From Reticulitermes speratus (taxonomy: Eukaryota; Arthropoda; Insecta; Blattodea; Rhinotermitidae): a stretch of 64,000 nucleotides of DNA. The translations under genes and the position numbers were made by a program. The notes beneath the pieces are model-generated. The model worked only from the letters and a program-made list of their open reading frames with translations. It was not told where the DNA came from and did no database searches. Shown here piece by piece: positions 11,288-21,050 of the stretch (positions are counted from its first letter, which is position 1; every line of letters starts with the position of its first letter). The stretch covers positions 40,855,478 through 40,919,477 of the forward strand of contig JAJKFL010000006.1 in assembly GCA_021186555.1 (NCBI GenBank), read 5' to 3'.

Positions 11288-11559
11288 CTAGAAACAAAAT
11301 CAAAGAATTAATGCACTTGCACTCCACTCACTGCAGCTTTGCTCCTCACAAATGTTGCAAGTTTGTAAACAAACTGTCCATAACTGATGTACAGTTTTAA
11401 TAGCATGGCACTGAGTTGAGTTTTGTTGCAGCATTCAAGGCATGTCGTTGTACACATTATCACAGAGTGTGACTTTCATAACACCAATTAGGTAAATGAA
11501 CAACAGTATTTTTTTTATATTGCTTTCACTGTGCATATTTTCTCACTATTCAACTATTC

Positions 11560-11700
11560 AGTTTACCAACAAATGCACACACATAAACTACTTTTATAGT
11601 TTTATTAGTATCGATGTATTCCCCTACACGTGTTTTGGTCCGTAGACCATCTTCAGGGGGGTTAATAGGCTACTAAATTTCACACTGCATGTTAAAAGGG
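11560..11700 (-). mobile_element. Half copy of the 1065-1607 inverted-repeat element arm
   Basis: CCAACAAATGCAC followed by CTACTTTTATAG and CCCTACACGTGTTTTGG matches the left arm of the element at 1065. The minus strand carries an intact CTGAAGA core flanked by CCCC/GGGG and GGTC/GACC stems. No matching right arm is seen nearby. Confidence 0.55.
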
Positions 11701-12743
11701 CCCAAAGAGCACACTTGTCTCGGTAATAAGTTTTAAAAACATTTTGAGTTTGTAAAATTTGTAAAACTGTAAAACTTATAATTTTATCATATAAGTTAAA
11801 GTCAAGATTTTAAATAGCAGCGTTGGTCACTTGGTGCACAGAATCGTGGTATTGTATTTGTTGTTAATTATAAGCATGTTGTTTCGCGTGCTGTTGTATG
11901 GAGTGGTGTAAGCTGAATGTTGTCTGGTGGACTTTGTTATAACAAAGTATAACAGTAACACGCCGGCACCGCTTGTGCCACCACACCACTTTTTTTCCAG
12001 GGGTCCATTGAACCTTCAGCAGGGTGGTTTTCAAATCATCTTCTTAGTCGACTAAATTAGTTACATAATTCTTCGCCAGAACAGGATATTTGTATGTACT
12101 GACACCTGGCATAGAGAATCTAAATATGCAACCCGTAAGCTGGCCACTGTTTCTGTCAGCTGCCAAATGATGTCTCTGCACATTTTTTATTAGTACACGA
12201 CAGGTGCAAAATAAGAAATTGTTTGTTGGAAAATATTCAGATTAAGAATGAAAGTGCTTTATTTCATTATTCAAAATACATTTTTCCCCATCAAACGAGA
12301 TACTTGATTACTGAATAACATTAAGGAAAGGTACAGAATAACGATCTGCAAAATCAGTGAAAACACAGATAGAAGTTATGTTCAAAAGTGACTATATACA
12401 GAGAAGATAGGTTACAGTGCACTACTTTGGTTCATTTCTAAGATATTTGTGCTCAGCTTCAGGTTGCTCTGGCTGTAGTTGTATGGCCCTTGCGGCTGTG
12501 GCCGTGACCAGAGGTTCCCTGTTGTCTGTACTGGACCAAATAGCCCAGGCTGCTGTGGCTTTAAGCGAAGGCTTAGCTGTATGGCCCGGATGACTGGTTT
12601 GGGATGGCACAACAAAATTTCTTACAATTTTTTGACAAAAGGCCGTTCAGTTATTATTATGCTGCACTCAATCCAAATGTTTCAAAGTGTGAGTCTTCAT
12701 ATCTGTACACTCCCTTTAGTATACAAAATTCCTTCTTTCAATA
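11701..12743. other. Unique flank of the tandem array; weak candidate terminal exon
   Basis: No strong gene. On the minus strand 12612-12422 is open and ends QPEAEHKYLRNEPK-stop, with an AATAAA on the minus strand at about 12258. It could be a last exon with a 3' UTR, but there is no convincing acceptor, and a second overlapping frame (12615-12412) is equally open. The first base of the array unit follows at about 12744. Confidence 0.25.
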
Positions 12744-13326
12744 ACCTTACTTTTGAAAAGTAGGATTAAATGCTTAATCAATTTCCTTATGGCTTTTCCC
12801 TGATCTGGCTGGGTACAAACAGTAGTGAAGTGTAAACTAATAAATGTACAAATTGTGCTATACATTTTTCTATGTCCTTCCTTCTGTTTTCCATGTCAGA
12901 TGTGTTGTTGCTACATTATACAAAGGTACTAATTTACTTTCTTTAATAATTAAACGTTTGATGCTTTGAAACATGAGGCGACATATAAAAAATAAAATTC
13001 CAGGTTTCAGCTCACAGGAAACACAGGGTATCACCACAGAAAGACCAATTGCTTCATGCTGTTTGGCCAAATAATCGCTGCTTACTGAGACAATCATGCA
13101 TACATACAAATACAGAATGTGGAAAAAATTCAAACATTTGGATGTTTGAATTTAACCTGGGGACCTCCACTGCAAGTTGTGTAGCGAATTTCATTTTCGT
13201 TCATACCGGTCAAATATGAGCCCTATTTGACGTGAAGCTGACAAAAAATTATTGTTTTTGTGAGAAATGTTTCATCACAGAGATGAAATTTTAACATAAA
13301 ATGTACACCTCACGTAGGGAAATAAT

Positions 13327-13462
13327 AGGTAAAATAGTTACTTAGAACAGGCCATGGCCCATGGGATAGAGGTAAGTCTACTCTTCTTTAACTCAGCGTG
13401 ATGGGGGTGGTGTCAATGCACCAGCCGCTTTAACCTGGGAATGACGTACCATTTAGGAAATC
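13327..13462 (-). mobile_element. 5'-truncated SINE present only in copy 1
   Basis: The block is absent from copies 2 and 3, where GGGAAATAAT runs straight into ATGACAATGG. It matches the tail part of the SINE at 17418-17698 (AGAACAGGCCATG, then the CCGCTT..CCTGGGAATGAC part) but lacks the tRNA-like head. It is flanked by near-identical 8-mers, GAAATAAT (13319-13326) and GAAATGAT (13463-13470), as expected for a target-site duplication. This is a datable insertion after the units separated, unless it was lost by conversion. Confidence 0.75.
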
Positions 13463-14589
13463 GAAATGATATGGACAATGTCATAAGAAACTGTAAACTT
13501 TTTGTGCTGAACTGAGCTTAACTTGGTTAGATATTTAAAATCGAACTTGTCTGGACAAAAGTTGTATAAAAATTTAACATATTTTATGTCTGACAGGTTT
13601 TTATGTTTAATAAGGATGAATCGCCAGATTGTATGCATGTGTTTTTTTGTTGACTGTTGATGTTATTTAATCTGAGTAATGCGGGACCTCCCCTTTTCTG
13701 TGGTCTGCTGGTTCCATAGAAGCCACTACAAATGAAACTGATTCAGGCGGGAAATTGCCCCCCATAAAAAAATGGCGTAAATATGTGTCAATGCAGACGG
13801 GTCGGCGTGTAAATACATTTATTTTATACATACACATTAAGTTAGGGTTACCATTATAGATCACAAGAAAAGAGGATATTTCTCACCCACTGACCATACA
13901 AAAGAGGCCGCATCAGTGACAAAGAAGGTTAAAAAAGAGGACATATATCAGCAGTCAAATTTTGTTAAATAAAATTAGCATTATCATTTCAAAGAAGAAT
14001 TAAAAACAAAAGTTATTCAGATTTCTATAAAACATACATAGAATTCCCGCTGTAATTCCAGATGATAAAGTCACATTTGTGTAACTCTTGTATTTCAACT
14101 AATTTATTGTGGTTCTGAAAATTTGTGATAATGATCTAGTACCATTAAGAGATAATTTCTTGGTCCCAGTCCATTGTCTAAAATGTTCTGTGACTTGCTG
14201 TGGCCTTCTTTCACAGAGAAGAAAAAGGTTTCCTACTCTAAGGGTAGCATTATATAAAGCTATTTCTAACAAGGCACTGAAGATCAAAGTGGCTTCTGTA
14301 CTCCACAGGCTGTAAATATCTGTGTAAGAGAGCAACAAGAAACTCACCATATCATGATGTTAAATGAAAAGTGAAAGAAAGAGAGAATGAATGAAATATT
14401 TACTAGGTAACCACGGTTAACTGCTTGATGCTATTTTCAGTTGAAATTTGCAGGCCCTGCATGTACACAAAGTCACTTTTCATCTAGGTGGCGCCTGTTG
14501 TTAGGAATAGTTTTAACCAATGGGTCCCAGAAGTATGTAAGTTTTGTCCAACAGCCAGTATGCTAATGTCTAAAGTGTTTGCTGAGCAC

Positions 14590-14750
14590 AACAGAAGGCA
14601 CATGTGGTAATGGAGGTAAGATCCATCATTTTTAACCTCAGCACTAGATGGAGGTGATTAATTGGCTTCAAGCCACAGCCATTTTAATCCTGGAAAAAGA
14701 GACACTGGAACCCAATGTCTATGAGGCTGGGTGGGTCCCAGAACAAATGT
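14590..14750 (-). mobile_element. SINE body fragment
   Basis: Shares the block CTCAGCACTAGATGGAGGTGA and the CCATTTTA..CCTGGAAAAAGA part with 16780-16950, plus looser similarity to 16002-16240 and 17418-17698. No intact A or B box. Also present at about 38910-39060 (copy 2) and 62510-62660 (copy 3). Confidence 0.55.
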
Positions 14751-15989
14751 AATACATAATCACATTTTCTTTTATCCACAGGGGTCAAGGTAAGAAGATG
14801 ACTTCCCACAACACAACGTACAAAATGTTTAAAGCCTGATGGTTAGCTTATATATCACAAGGTTTAACACTACAAAATCTGCACTGTGCCCATATTGTGT
14901 ATCTGTGTATTTCAAACATTTCTCACAATAAACAGCAATCATTTCCTTGTACATCATTCACTGATTGGTCTTTCTAATGGAAGCACACTGTGTTCTCCAG
15001 AAAATGTAGGTTCATCACAGTGTTCACCCTTACCACCAGCCCCTGCTCTTAACTGCTTCAACTGCATTCACATCTTCGCACTTGTTTTTCTAAGATTCAT
15101 TTTTTATTACACTCCCATGTAAGCATGGGTCTCCGAGCGCTTGTTCACCTGACTTAAATTCAATTTCTACATGCATTTCACGAATACTACAGTATACCAA
15201 ACCCAGATATTAACAAGAGTTCATAATGATGCTTATTTCTGCTAGTATGACTACCTACATAGGAGAGAAAGTAAATGAAATAAATTTAATGGAAAAACCA
15301 AATAAGACACCATGTTTTTCCTCTGTGGTATTCTCAAGGATTCTGAAATAAGTTTCAGCATGTTCATGTGAGTTAGGGCTCATTTACATCTCAGAAGTAG
15401 GTTAGCTAACTGAGAATATGAAGTCACAAGCTTAGCACTAGTTCCAACACACGCATACCAGCAAAATATTTCTTTATATATGTCTCATGTAAATGTCAGT
15501 GTAAAAAAAAAAAACAATTTTCCCTTCTCTTACACTGACATCACAAAAATGTAGATATGCTGAACCACATTTTCCTTAACAGTGAGATTAAGCACAGCTT
15601 CTTTTCATACCAGTCAGATGAGTCAACATCTCTGTACCACCCTAAATTTCAAATGCTTGTAAAGGCAAATGTTGCAGATTCTCTTCACTGCTGCTGTTGT
15701 TCCCTTCTTGAGATTCATTTAATAAAATAAATACACATTATGTCTCTGTTACTTTTATCACATATATCCTTTGAATTACACATGATCACTTTGTAAGTGT
15801 TGACTTAAAAACAATTCTTTGTACATAATTTATATACATCTATCTTCAAAGAAAACTTAAATTCCTAGCTCCTTAACCACCACTTAGTGCCATCAGACTT
15901 AAGATTAAATTCCAGATTTTAAGTTCTCGCTGGGTTACTATGAAGATTACTGTGTTCTGGGATGCTAGTCTAAAGCTACAGCTAAGGTA

Positions 15990-16245
15990 AGACATGACAG
16001 AGTGGAGGTACAGTTCCACCCCTTCTTATCCTCAGCACTACATAAGGCGAGGGGTCAACTTAATGCCGTTGCTGCTTTACCCCCAGTGAAAGAGGCCCTG
16101 GGACCCATTGCACAGGAAACAGCATGGGGTCCACAGCTGCTCTGGAAATCTCTTGCCCCTGCTAGGAATCAAACCATTATTCCTCAGACATTCAGCCCAT
16201 GGCTTAGCCACTGTCATTACTCTCTTGCCTGATGGTACAACGCTC
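15990..16245 (-). mobile_element. tRNA-derived SINE, same family as 17418-17698
   Basis: Read on the minus strand, the right end has a degenerate A box (GGCTAAGCCATGGGC) and a B box (GGTTTGATTCC), followed by a body with CCATGCTGTTTCC and a GGACTCAGGGCC-like part. The body order matches the SINE at 17418. Equivalent copies lie at about 40295-40550 and from 63848 to the window end. Confidence 0.6.
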
Positions 16246-16530
16246 AGTTAATGGAGTCGCATGTACTAGTAATATGTGCGATATTGCCACCAATTTTGAT
16301 CATCAACATAAACATATTTAAGGTTTAGGTCCCAGAACCTGTTCCTTTTAAGCTCGGGGTGTTCTTAGTCTTTCCATCTTTGTCTAGGTCATCCTATGTC
16401 CCACCGTCCCTTGGGCCGGTATTGGAGAGCCAATCTTGGTAGTCGATACGTACCCATTTGTTTCAGGTGATCTAACCAGTTTCTCTGGTGTGCTTTCAAA
16501 TCTACTATGTTGTCTATTTTCAGTCTGTTT

Positions 16531-16700
16531 TGGATATTAGAGTTCCTTTGGCAGTCCAGCACTGTAGGTCCTAATAACTCCTATAACTCCACGGAACAGA
16601 GTCCTTCTTGAGAAGCTAACAGGTCCTCTGCTAGTCAAGAAATTCCCCGCACTTTATGGAACCCAAAAGTTCATTACAAAAAAAACTAATCATCTTCATC
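16531..16700 (-). mobile_element. 3' end fragment of the LINE family seen at 28590-30065
   Basis: GAGTCCTTCTTGAGAAGCTAA, then TTCCCCGCACTTTATGG and AACCCAAAAGTTCATTAC. It is strongly similar to 28595-28680 and reads on the minus strand as the C-terminal MNFWVP-stop part of the RT ORF and its tail. Duplicated at about 40840-41000. Confidence 0.65.
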
Positions 16701-16779
16701 ACATGGTTGCAATAAGCCTTAAGGCTGCGGTGCGTCCGTAGCTTCTGCTGCAGGGCCCTACCACCCACCCCCCTCAAAG

Positions 16780-16950
16780 CACTACATGAAGTCACATGTG
16801 GTAAAGAAGGCATAGCTCCACTCATTCTTAACCTCAGCACTAGATGGAGGTGATTGGTCGACTTCGAGCCACGGCCATTTTACCCCTGGAAAAAGAAACA
16901 CTGGAAGCCAATGTCTAGGAGTCTGGGTTTCACAGTATGGCCGGTAGCAG
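16780..16950 (-). mobile_element. SINE body fragment
   Basis: Second copy of the CTCAGCACTAGATGGAGGTGA block with flanks, in the same orientation as 14590-14750. Its equivalent in copy 2 is at about 41085-41260. The overlapping open frames on both strands are part of the repeat and not genes. Confidence 0.55.
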
Positions 16951-17417
16951 TCGCGAGTGTGCAGGGGTACACAAATTACAGTGCCTTCCGTCCTTACAGC
17001 AGCGAATGCTACAATTTCACTCGGCTGAGCACTCGTTACATTTCTTTTTAGTTTCAAAATTAAGAGGTCTCTACAGCAGAATCTCTGTACCTTAGACTAA
17101 GCCTATAAGTCAGTAGTTTGTGTTCATGTAGCATTGTTACTCGCGTTATAGCAGAGTTGCAACAAGGGAACTGTACCAAGAAATACACGAAGAGGTTCAC
17201 TCACAACTATACGTTTCATAAACTTATTATTGGTCCTACAGTAATTGATTTTGTCTCTGGTGAAGTAGCAGTTATAAATAATAATTAATTTCTAAAGTGT
17301 CTCATTTAAAGCAATTCAGAAGCATTATTGTGTGCCGGAAAAGGCGTCTTAGGAATGCTTTCAAGCGTTTTGTTCTGTTTTTCTCTGCAATAACTTTTAC
17401 AATAACAATAATCATAT

Positions 17418-17698
17418 AACAGGTAAAGTTCTTCCTAGAACAGGCCATGAAGGCCCAGAGGGGGAGTAGAGGTATAGCTCTACTTTTTCTTTAACGTTGG
17501 CGTAAGATGGGGGTAGGTGTTTGACAAGCCCCGGCCGCTTCACCCCGGGGAATGACCCGGTACCCATTGTACAGGAGGCTCGGTGGGCCCCAGGGCCGGT
17601 CTGGAAGTGTGCTGAAAATATCGCCCCCACCGGGATTCGATCCCCGGACCTTCCAGCTCGTAGCGAGTCGCTATACCAACTACGCTATCCCGGCTCCT
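17418..17698 (-). mobile_element. Full-length tRNA-derived SINE with a perfect 13-bp target-site duplication
   Basis: On the minus strand the head starts GGAGCCGGGATAGCGTAG with A box TAGCGTAGTTGG and B box GGATCGAATCCC. A body of about 200 bases follows, including GGCCCCAGGGCCGG on the plus strand. Perfect direct repeats ACAATAATCATAT flank it at 17405-17417 and 17699-17711. It is the reference copy for the family in this window. The copy 2 equivalent (about 41728-42003) has lost a base in the B box and several GC-run bases. Confidence 0.9.
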
Positions 17699-18309
17699 AC
17701 AATAATCATATGCGACTAATATTTAAGTTAATATAAGAATATATATTATGTTAATCTTGTGTAGTATGGAGCAGTAACAGCCTCAGGTGCTTCCGTTTTC
17801 CTCCATATCGCATTCCTCGAAGATCTTATTATTATATATCAATATAAAATATAATAATCAAAATGCATTATAATTGATTATGTTGAAAGACTCCTAGACC
17901 TTATTTGCTTTTCAAAATCCCCACGGGCAAGCGAAAGAATTTCTCCGAAATTATTTGAAATTTGGACACGCGGCCGGGGCGCTCACGTGTCTCGGGCCTA
18001 CACTGCTGCTGGACGTTCAACAGGAAAGCCTTAAAAGTAAATTCACCTGTTAGAGCTCTGTGCATTACTTCAGATAGTGTTACAATGGAGCAGAAACTGA
18101 AGACGGCGTACATATTGCTGCTTTTGTGTATAGGCCTATCCTTGTGTTCTTTATGACTTATCTAGCGAGGCTGTCAGCATTAAAATACATAGCATCGGAC
18201 GGTAGGGTGATTACTGAAGAAAGACGTGGATCTTAATTTCGGATAATGTCAGTATCCTGACATTTGCCTCAAGAAAGTAAAGAAAATCGATAACTTCAGT
18301 AAGAGTAGG

Positions 18310-18560
18310 TGACCTCTGGGCTGAGATTTGAACCCGGGACCTCATATAAACTAAATGGAAGTCAGGATAAAGTAGTCAGTATACTGACTAGGCTATGACA
18401 TGAGAGAAGCTGGGTTCGAATTCTGGCAAGAGCAACAGACTTTCCTCTCCTCCAAAACATCTAGACTGGCTCCGAGGCCCACCCAACCTCCTATACAGGG
18501 GGTACCGGGGTCTCTGTCCTGGGGAAAAAGCGGCTGGAGGTTGACGCTGCCAATTTTCGT
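18310..18560. mobile_element. Two SINE fragments in opposite orientation
   Basis: At 18325-18400 the minus strand shows a B box (CGGGTTCAAATC) and an A-box-like start (CATAGCCTAGTCAGTA). At 18410-18430 the plus strand has another B box (GGGTTCGAATTCTGG) followed by a GC-rich body (AGGGGGTACCGGGGTCTCTG). Duplicated at about 42615-42865. Confidence 0.6.
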
Positions 18561-19218
18561 TACGCAAATCAGATTTTAAAATCCTAGCAGCAAAAGGATT
18601 TTAAAATTTTTTACCATGTGTAACAAAATAGTATAGCATAATAAGCTAAGAATTTAATCTGAAATTCTAAGGAACAATGTAACATATTATTATAGTGTTA
18701 AGATGTTGCAAATGTCTACAAATATTCACATCCTTGAACACGCTAACTTTAATTTACAAAACTAACTCCGTGTGTGCTATTCGGATATCAGACATTTCAA
18801 GTGTTGTCGTGTCCTGCTTTGGCCAGTGAAGGATGCCACTTCATATGACAATTTTAAAGGGAATTAAATCGCACTTTCTTGTGTCAGGTACATTGCACAC
18901 CTATACCAGCTGATGATGCAATTGTACTGAAATTAATAGTTCATTTGATGACCAATTACTACAAAGTTCTAACACAAATTCTTACATAAGTATGTGGGTA
19001 TTAACATGTTTTAGCAAAAACAATCCAGCAAAAATATGTAATACGAGAGGAAACTTTAAAATTAATTCAAAATCCAATAATATACATTCGAAACGTCAGC
19101 TTACAATTATCCGCCCTTCCTACAAGCACTTGTAATATTTCTCTGATATACAGCATAGAAGCAGGCATCATTCACTGTTACACCCCCTCGCCACGGTGAG
19201 GCACAGGACCTGGAGGGG

Positions 19219-19257
19219 GGATATGTAACCCTGCGTCATGTGCAGGGTTACATATCC
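19219..19257. repeat. Perfect hairpin, 16-bp arms and 7-nt loop
   Basis: GGATATGTAACCCTGC (19219-19234), loop GTCATGT, then its exact reverse complement (19242-19257). A smaller hairpin (CCTCGCCACGGTGAGG, about 19187-19202) sits just upstream. It is preserved without change at 43524-43562 in copy 2. It may be the end of a transposable element or a transcribed stem-loop; no host gene overlaps it. Confidence 0.85.
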
Positions 19258-19436
19258 ACATCCGAGACACTAGTCCAGATAGGGATGTGATGCTATCTGG
19301 AATTCGTGTTTTCGAGCTAAAGTAATATAGTGATGTAAGTAATTCTGTGTTCCAAGAATGTTTTCTGGCTGACTGAATAGAAATGTAATTAAAATAAAAT
19401 AACCTAAATTTAATACTGTAAGTAATTAATATATAA

Positions 19437-19999
19437 TACGCTGTGCTGTTAACTAACTTACTTAATAAGTTACTTACTTACTAACTAACTTACGTACTAA
19501 CTTAATTACCTTCTAACTAACTTACTTACTATTCACTAACTTACTAATTAACTTACTTACTAACTTATTAACTAACTTACTTAGTAACTTACTAACTAAC
19601 TTACTTACTTACTAACTCACTTAGTAACTTATTACTAACTAACTTACTCAATAACTTATTAACTAATTTACTTAATAAGTTACTTACTTACTAACTAACT
19701 TACATACTAACTTAATTACCTTCTAACTTACTTACTATTCACTAACTTACTTACTAACTTAATTACCTAGTAACTTACTTACTAATTAACTTACTTAGTA
19801 CCTTACTTACTAACTTATTAACTAACTTAGTAACTTACTAACCAACTTACTTAGTAACTTACTAACTAACTCACTTAGTAACTTATTACTAACTAACTTA
19901 CTCACTAACTTATTAACTAACTTACTGACTTCCTTACTACTTTAGTTACTGAGTTACTAACTTACAAACTTACTTACTTAGTAACTAACTTACTAACTG
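19437..19999. repeat. Tetranucleotide satellite, ACTT/AACT units
   Basis: About 560 bases of mixed TTAC, TAAC and TTAG tetramers, mostly in register, with internal longer-period duplication (blocks such as AATTACCTTCTAACT recur). Copy 2 has the same tract at 43753-44301, slightly shorter with scattered deletions. It lies about 1 kb downstream of the kinase stop codon. Confidence 0.95.
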
Positions 20000-20957
20000 T
20001 AAACGTGGCAATACAATTGGCCAATGTGGCCCTGAAAAGGGCCGTCTTGGACATAAATGTGGACAGTTTGGCCATGACAAGGGCAGATGATGCAATATAA
20101 ACGGCCGGCGTGGTTATAAGAATTGTGGTCGCGCTGGTGGTGGTGCTCCGTCTCTGTTCTGTCCATCTCTCTCGAGGCCGCTGTTCCTGTTTGGAAATTT
20201 CTATATTCAGTTATACCAACATAATGGAGTACTTCATCAGTGAACAAAATACTTACAATATGAATCATCTCTTTACAATTGCTTATGATACAAACCCACT
20301 ACATTTGTGCATAGCAATTACACTTCTACAACAGCATCTGCACCACGACACTAGCTCAGTGCACAAAACTCTCCTACATGAGACAGAACAGACACAGTAC
20401 ATATACAATATTAACATTTATGATATCCATGTGAGATTTGAACGTGATTTTGTTCTGTTTCAAGTTTAAATTAACCATTTTGCACGACTTGATCCTTTTG
20501 GATTGAATACTTTGACACTAGATGTTCCGATGCATAAAACCACATGCAAGATAAACAGTGGTACAACAGTGAATTTTATTTGAGAATAAGTCAGCATCAC
20601 GTTGTCAGCAGTTTTCACATTTCATCTTTATGGCTGCCATTATTTTTAACATTTTATTTTTAGCGCTGTATATATAAATTGCGTGTGTTGGTTTTTTATG
20701 CCTTTGTACTATGTCTTCCTGAGAATGGCAACTTATCACCAAAACATGTAGGAGTTCATGTGTATGGATGATTTACGATTTTATATAAGTTGTATGCATT
20801 TATGACTATAGCCACAATGCATGGAGCAAATAATATTATATTCGCACATTCCATTTTCTATTAGACAAAGGTCCAGTAAATAATTTGTCCACTACATACT
20901 GCACTGGCAGTGTTAGTGCAGATGTACTCTGTTGCTGCTGGAATATACTCACTGCTT

Positions 20958-21050
20958 TCACGATGTCCCGTACCAGGAGAAGTCGTCGAATTTATCCTTG
21001 TCTTCGTCACGTACAGGAAGATCACGTCTTATAAAGTCATATACGTTCAT
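20958..21050 (-). CDS. Kinase gene copy 1, last exon with hydrophobic motif
   Basis: 93 nt including TGA; acceptor CTTTACAG. Encodes [17 protein letters not shown] then [15 protein letters not shown]. The FxxFS hydrophobic motif is the AGC PDK1-docking and regulatory site. The tail is shorter than in PKC or RSK, and I see no clear TP turn motif. Identical at 45263-45355 in copy 2. Confidence 0.75.
   Translation of the reverse strand: MNVYDFIRRDLPVRDEDKDKFDDFSWYGTS

Larger units (their letters stand above)
9185..11510 (-). pseudogene. Older partial duplicate of the kinase gene 3' end
   Basis: The whole block aligns with 20187-22499 (copy 1) and with the same part of copy 2. It differs by scattered substitutions and small indels, clearly more than copies 1 and 2 differ from each other. 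It holds homologues of the last two kinase exons. Exon 11152-11287 encodes a [17 protein letters not shown]-tail but has one extra base in a C-run near 11273, which breaks the frame. Exon 9961-10077 is open and ends in KFKDFSFCEWGRTT then a stop, keeping the FxxFS hydrophobic motif. No homologue of the earlier kinase exons lies between 11.5 and 12.7 kb, so this is a truncated copy. The frameshift may be decay or a homopolymer error. Confidence 0.75.

Noticed and set aside
16782..17057. Open frames on both strands in the SINE and LINE cluster
   Set aside because: They lie over SINE body sequence that recurs elsewhere, and no host protein motif is visible.
17620..17697. Possible tRNA gene on the minus strand
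   Set aside because: A longer body continues and the whole block is flanked by a 13-bp target-site duplication, so it is a retroposed SINE.
19437..19999. CRISPR-like or telomere-like array
   Set aside because: There are no unique spacers and the unit is a 4-mer, not the insect TTAGG; it is a simple satellite.
20110..20469. 119-codon plus-strand frame next to the kinase 3' end
   Set aside because: It is non-coding 3' flank on the opposite strand to the kinase; the related frames at 9145 and 44414 differ in length and have no recognisable domain.
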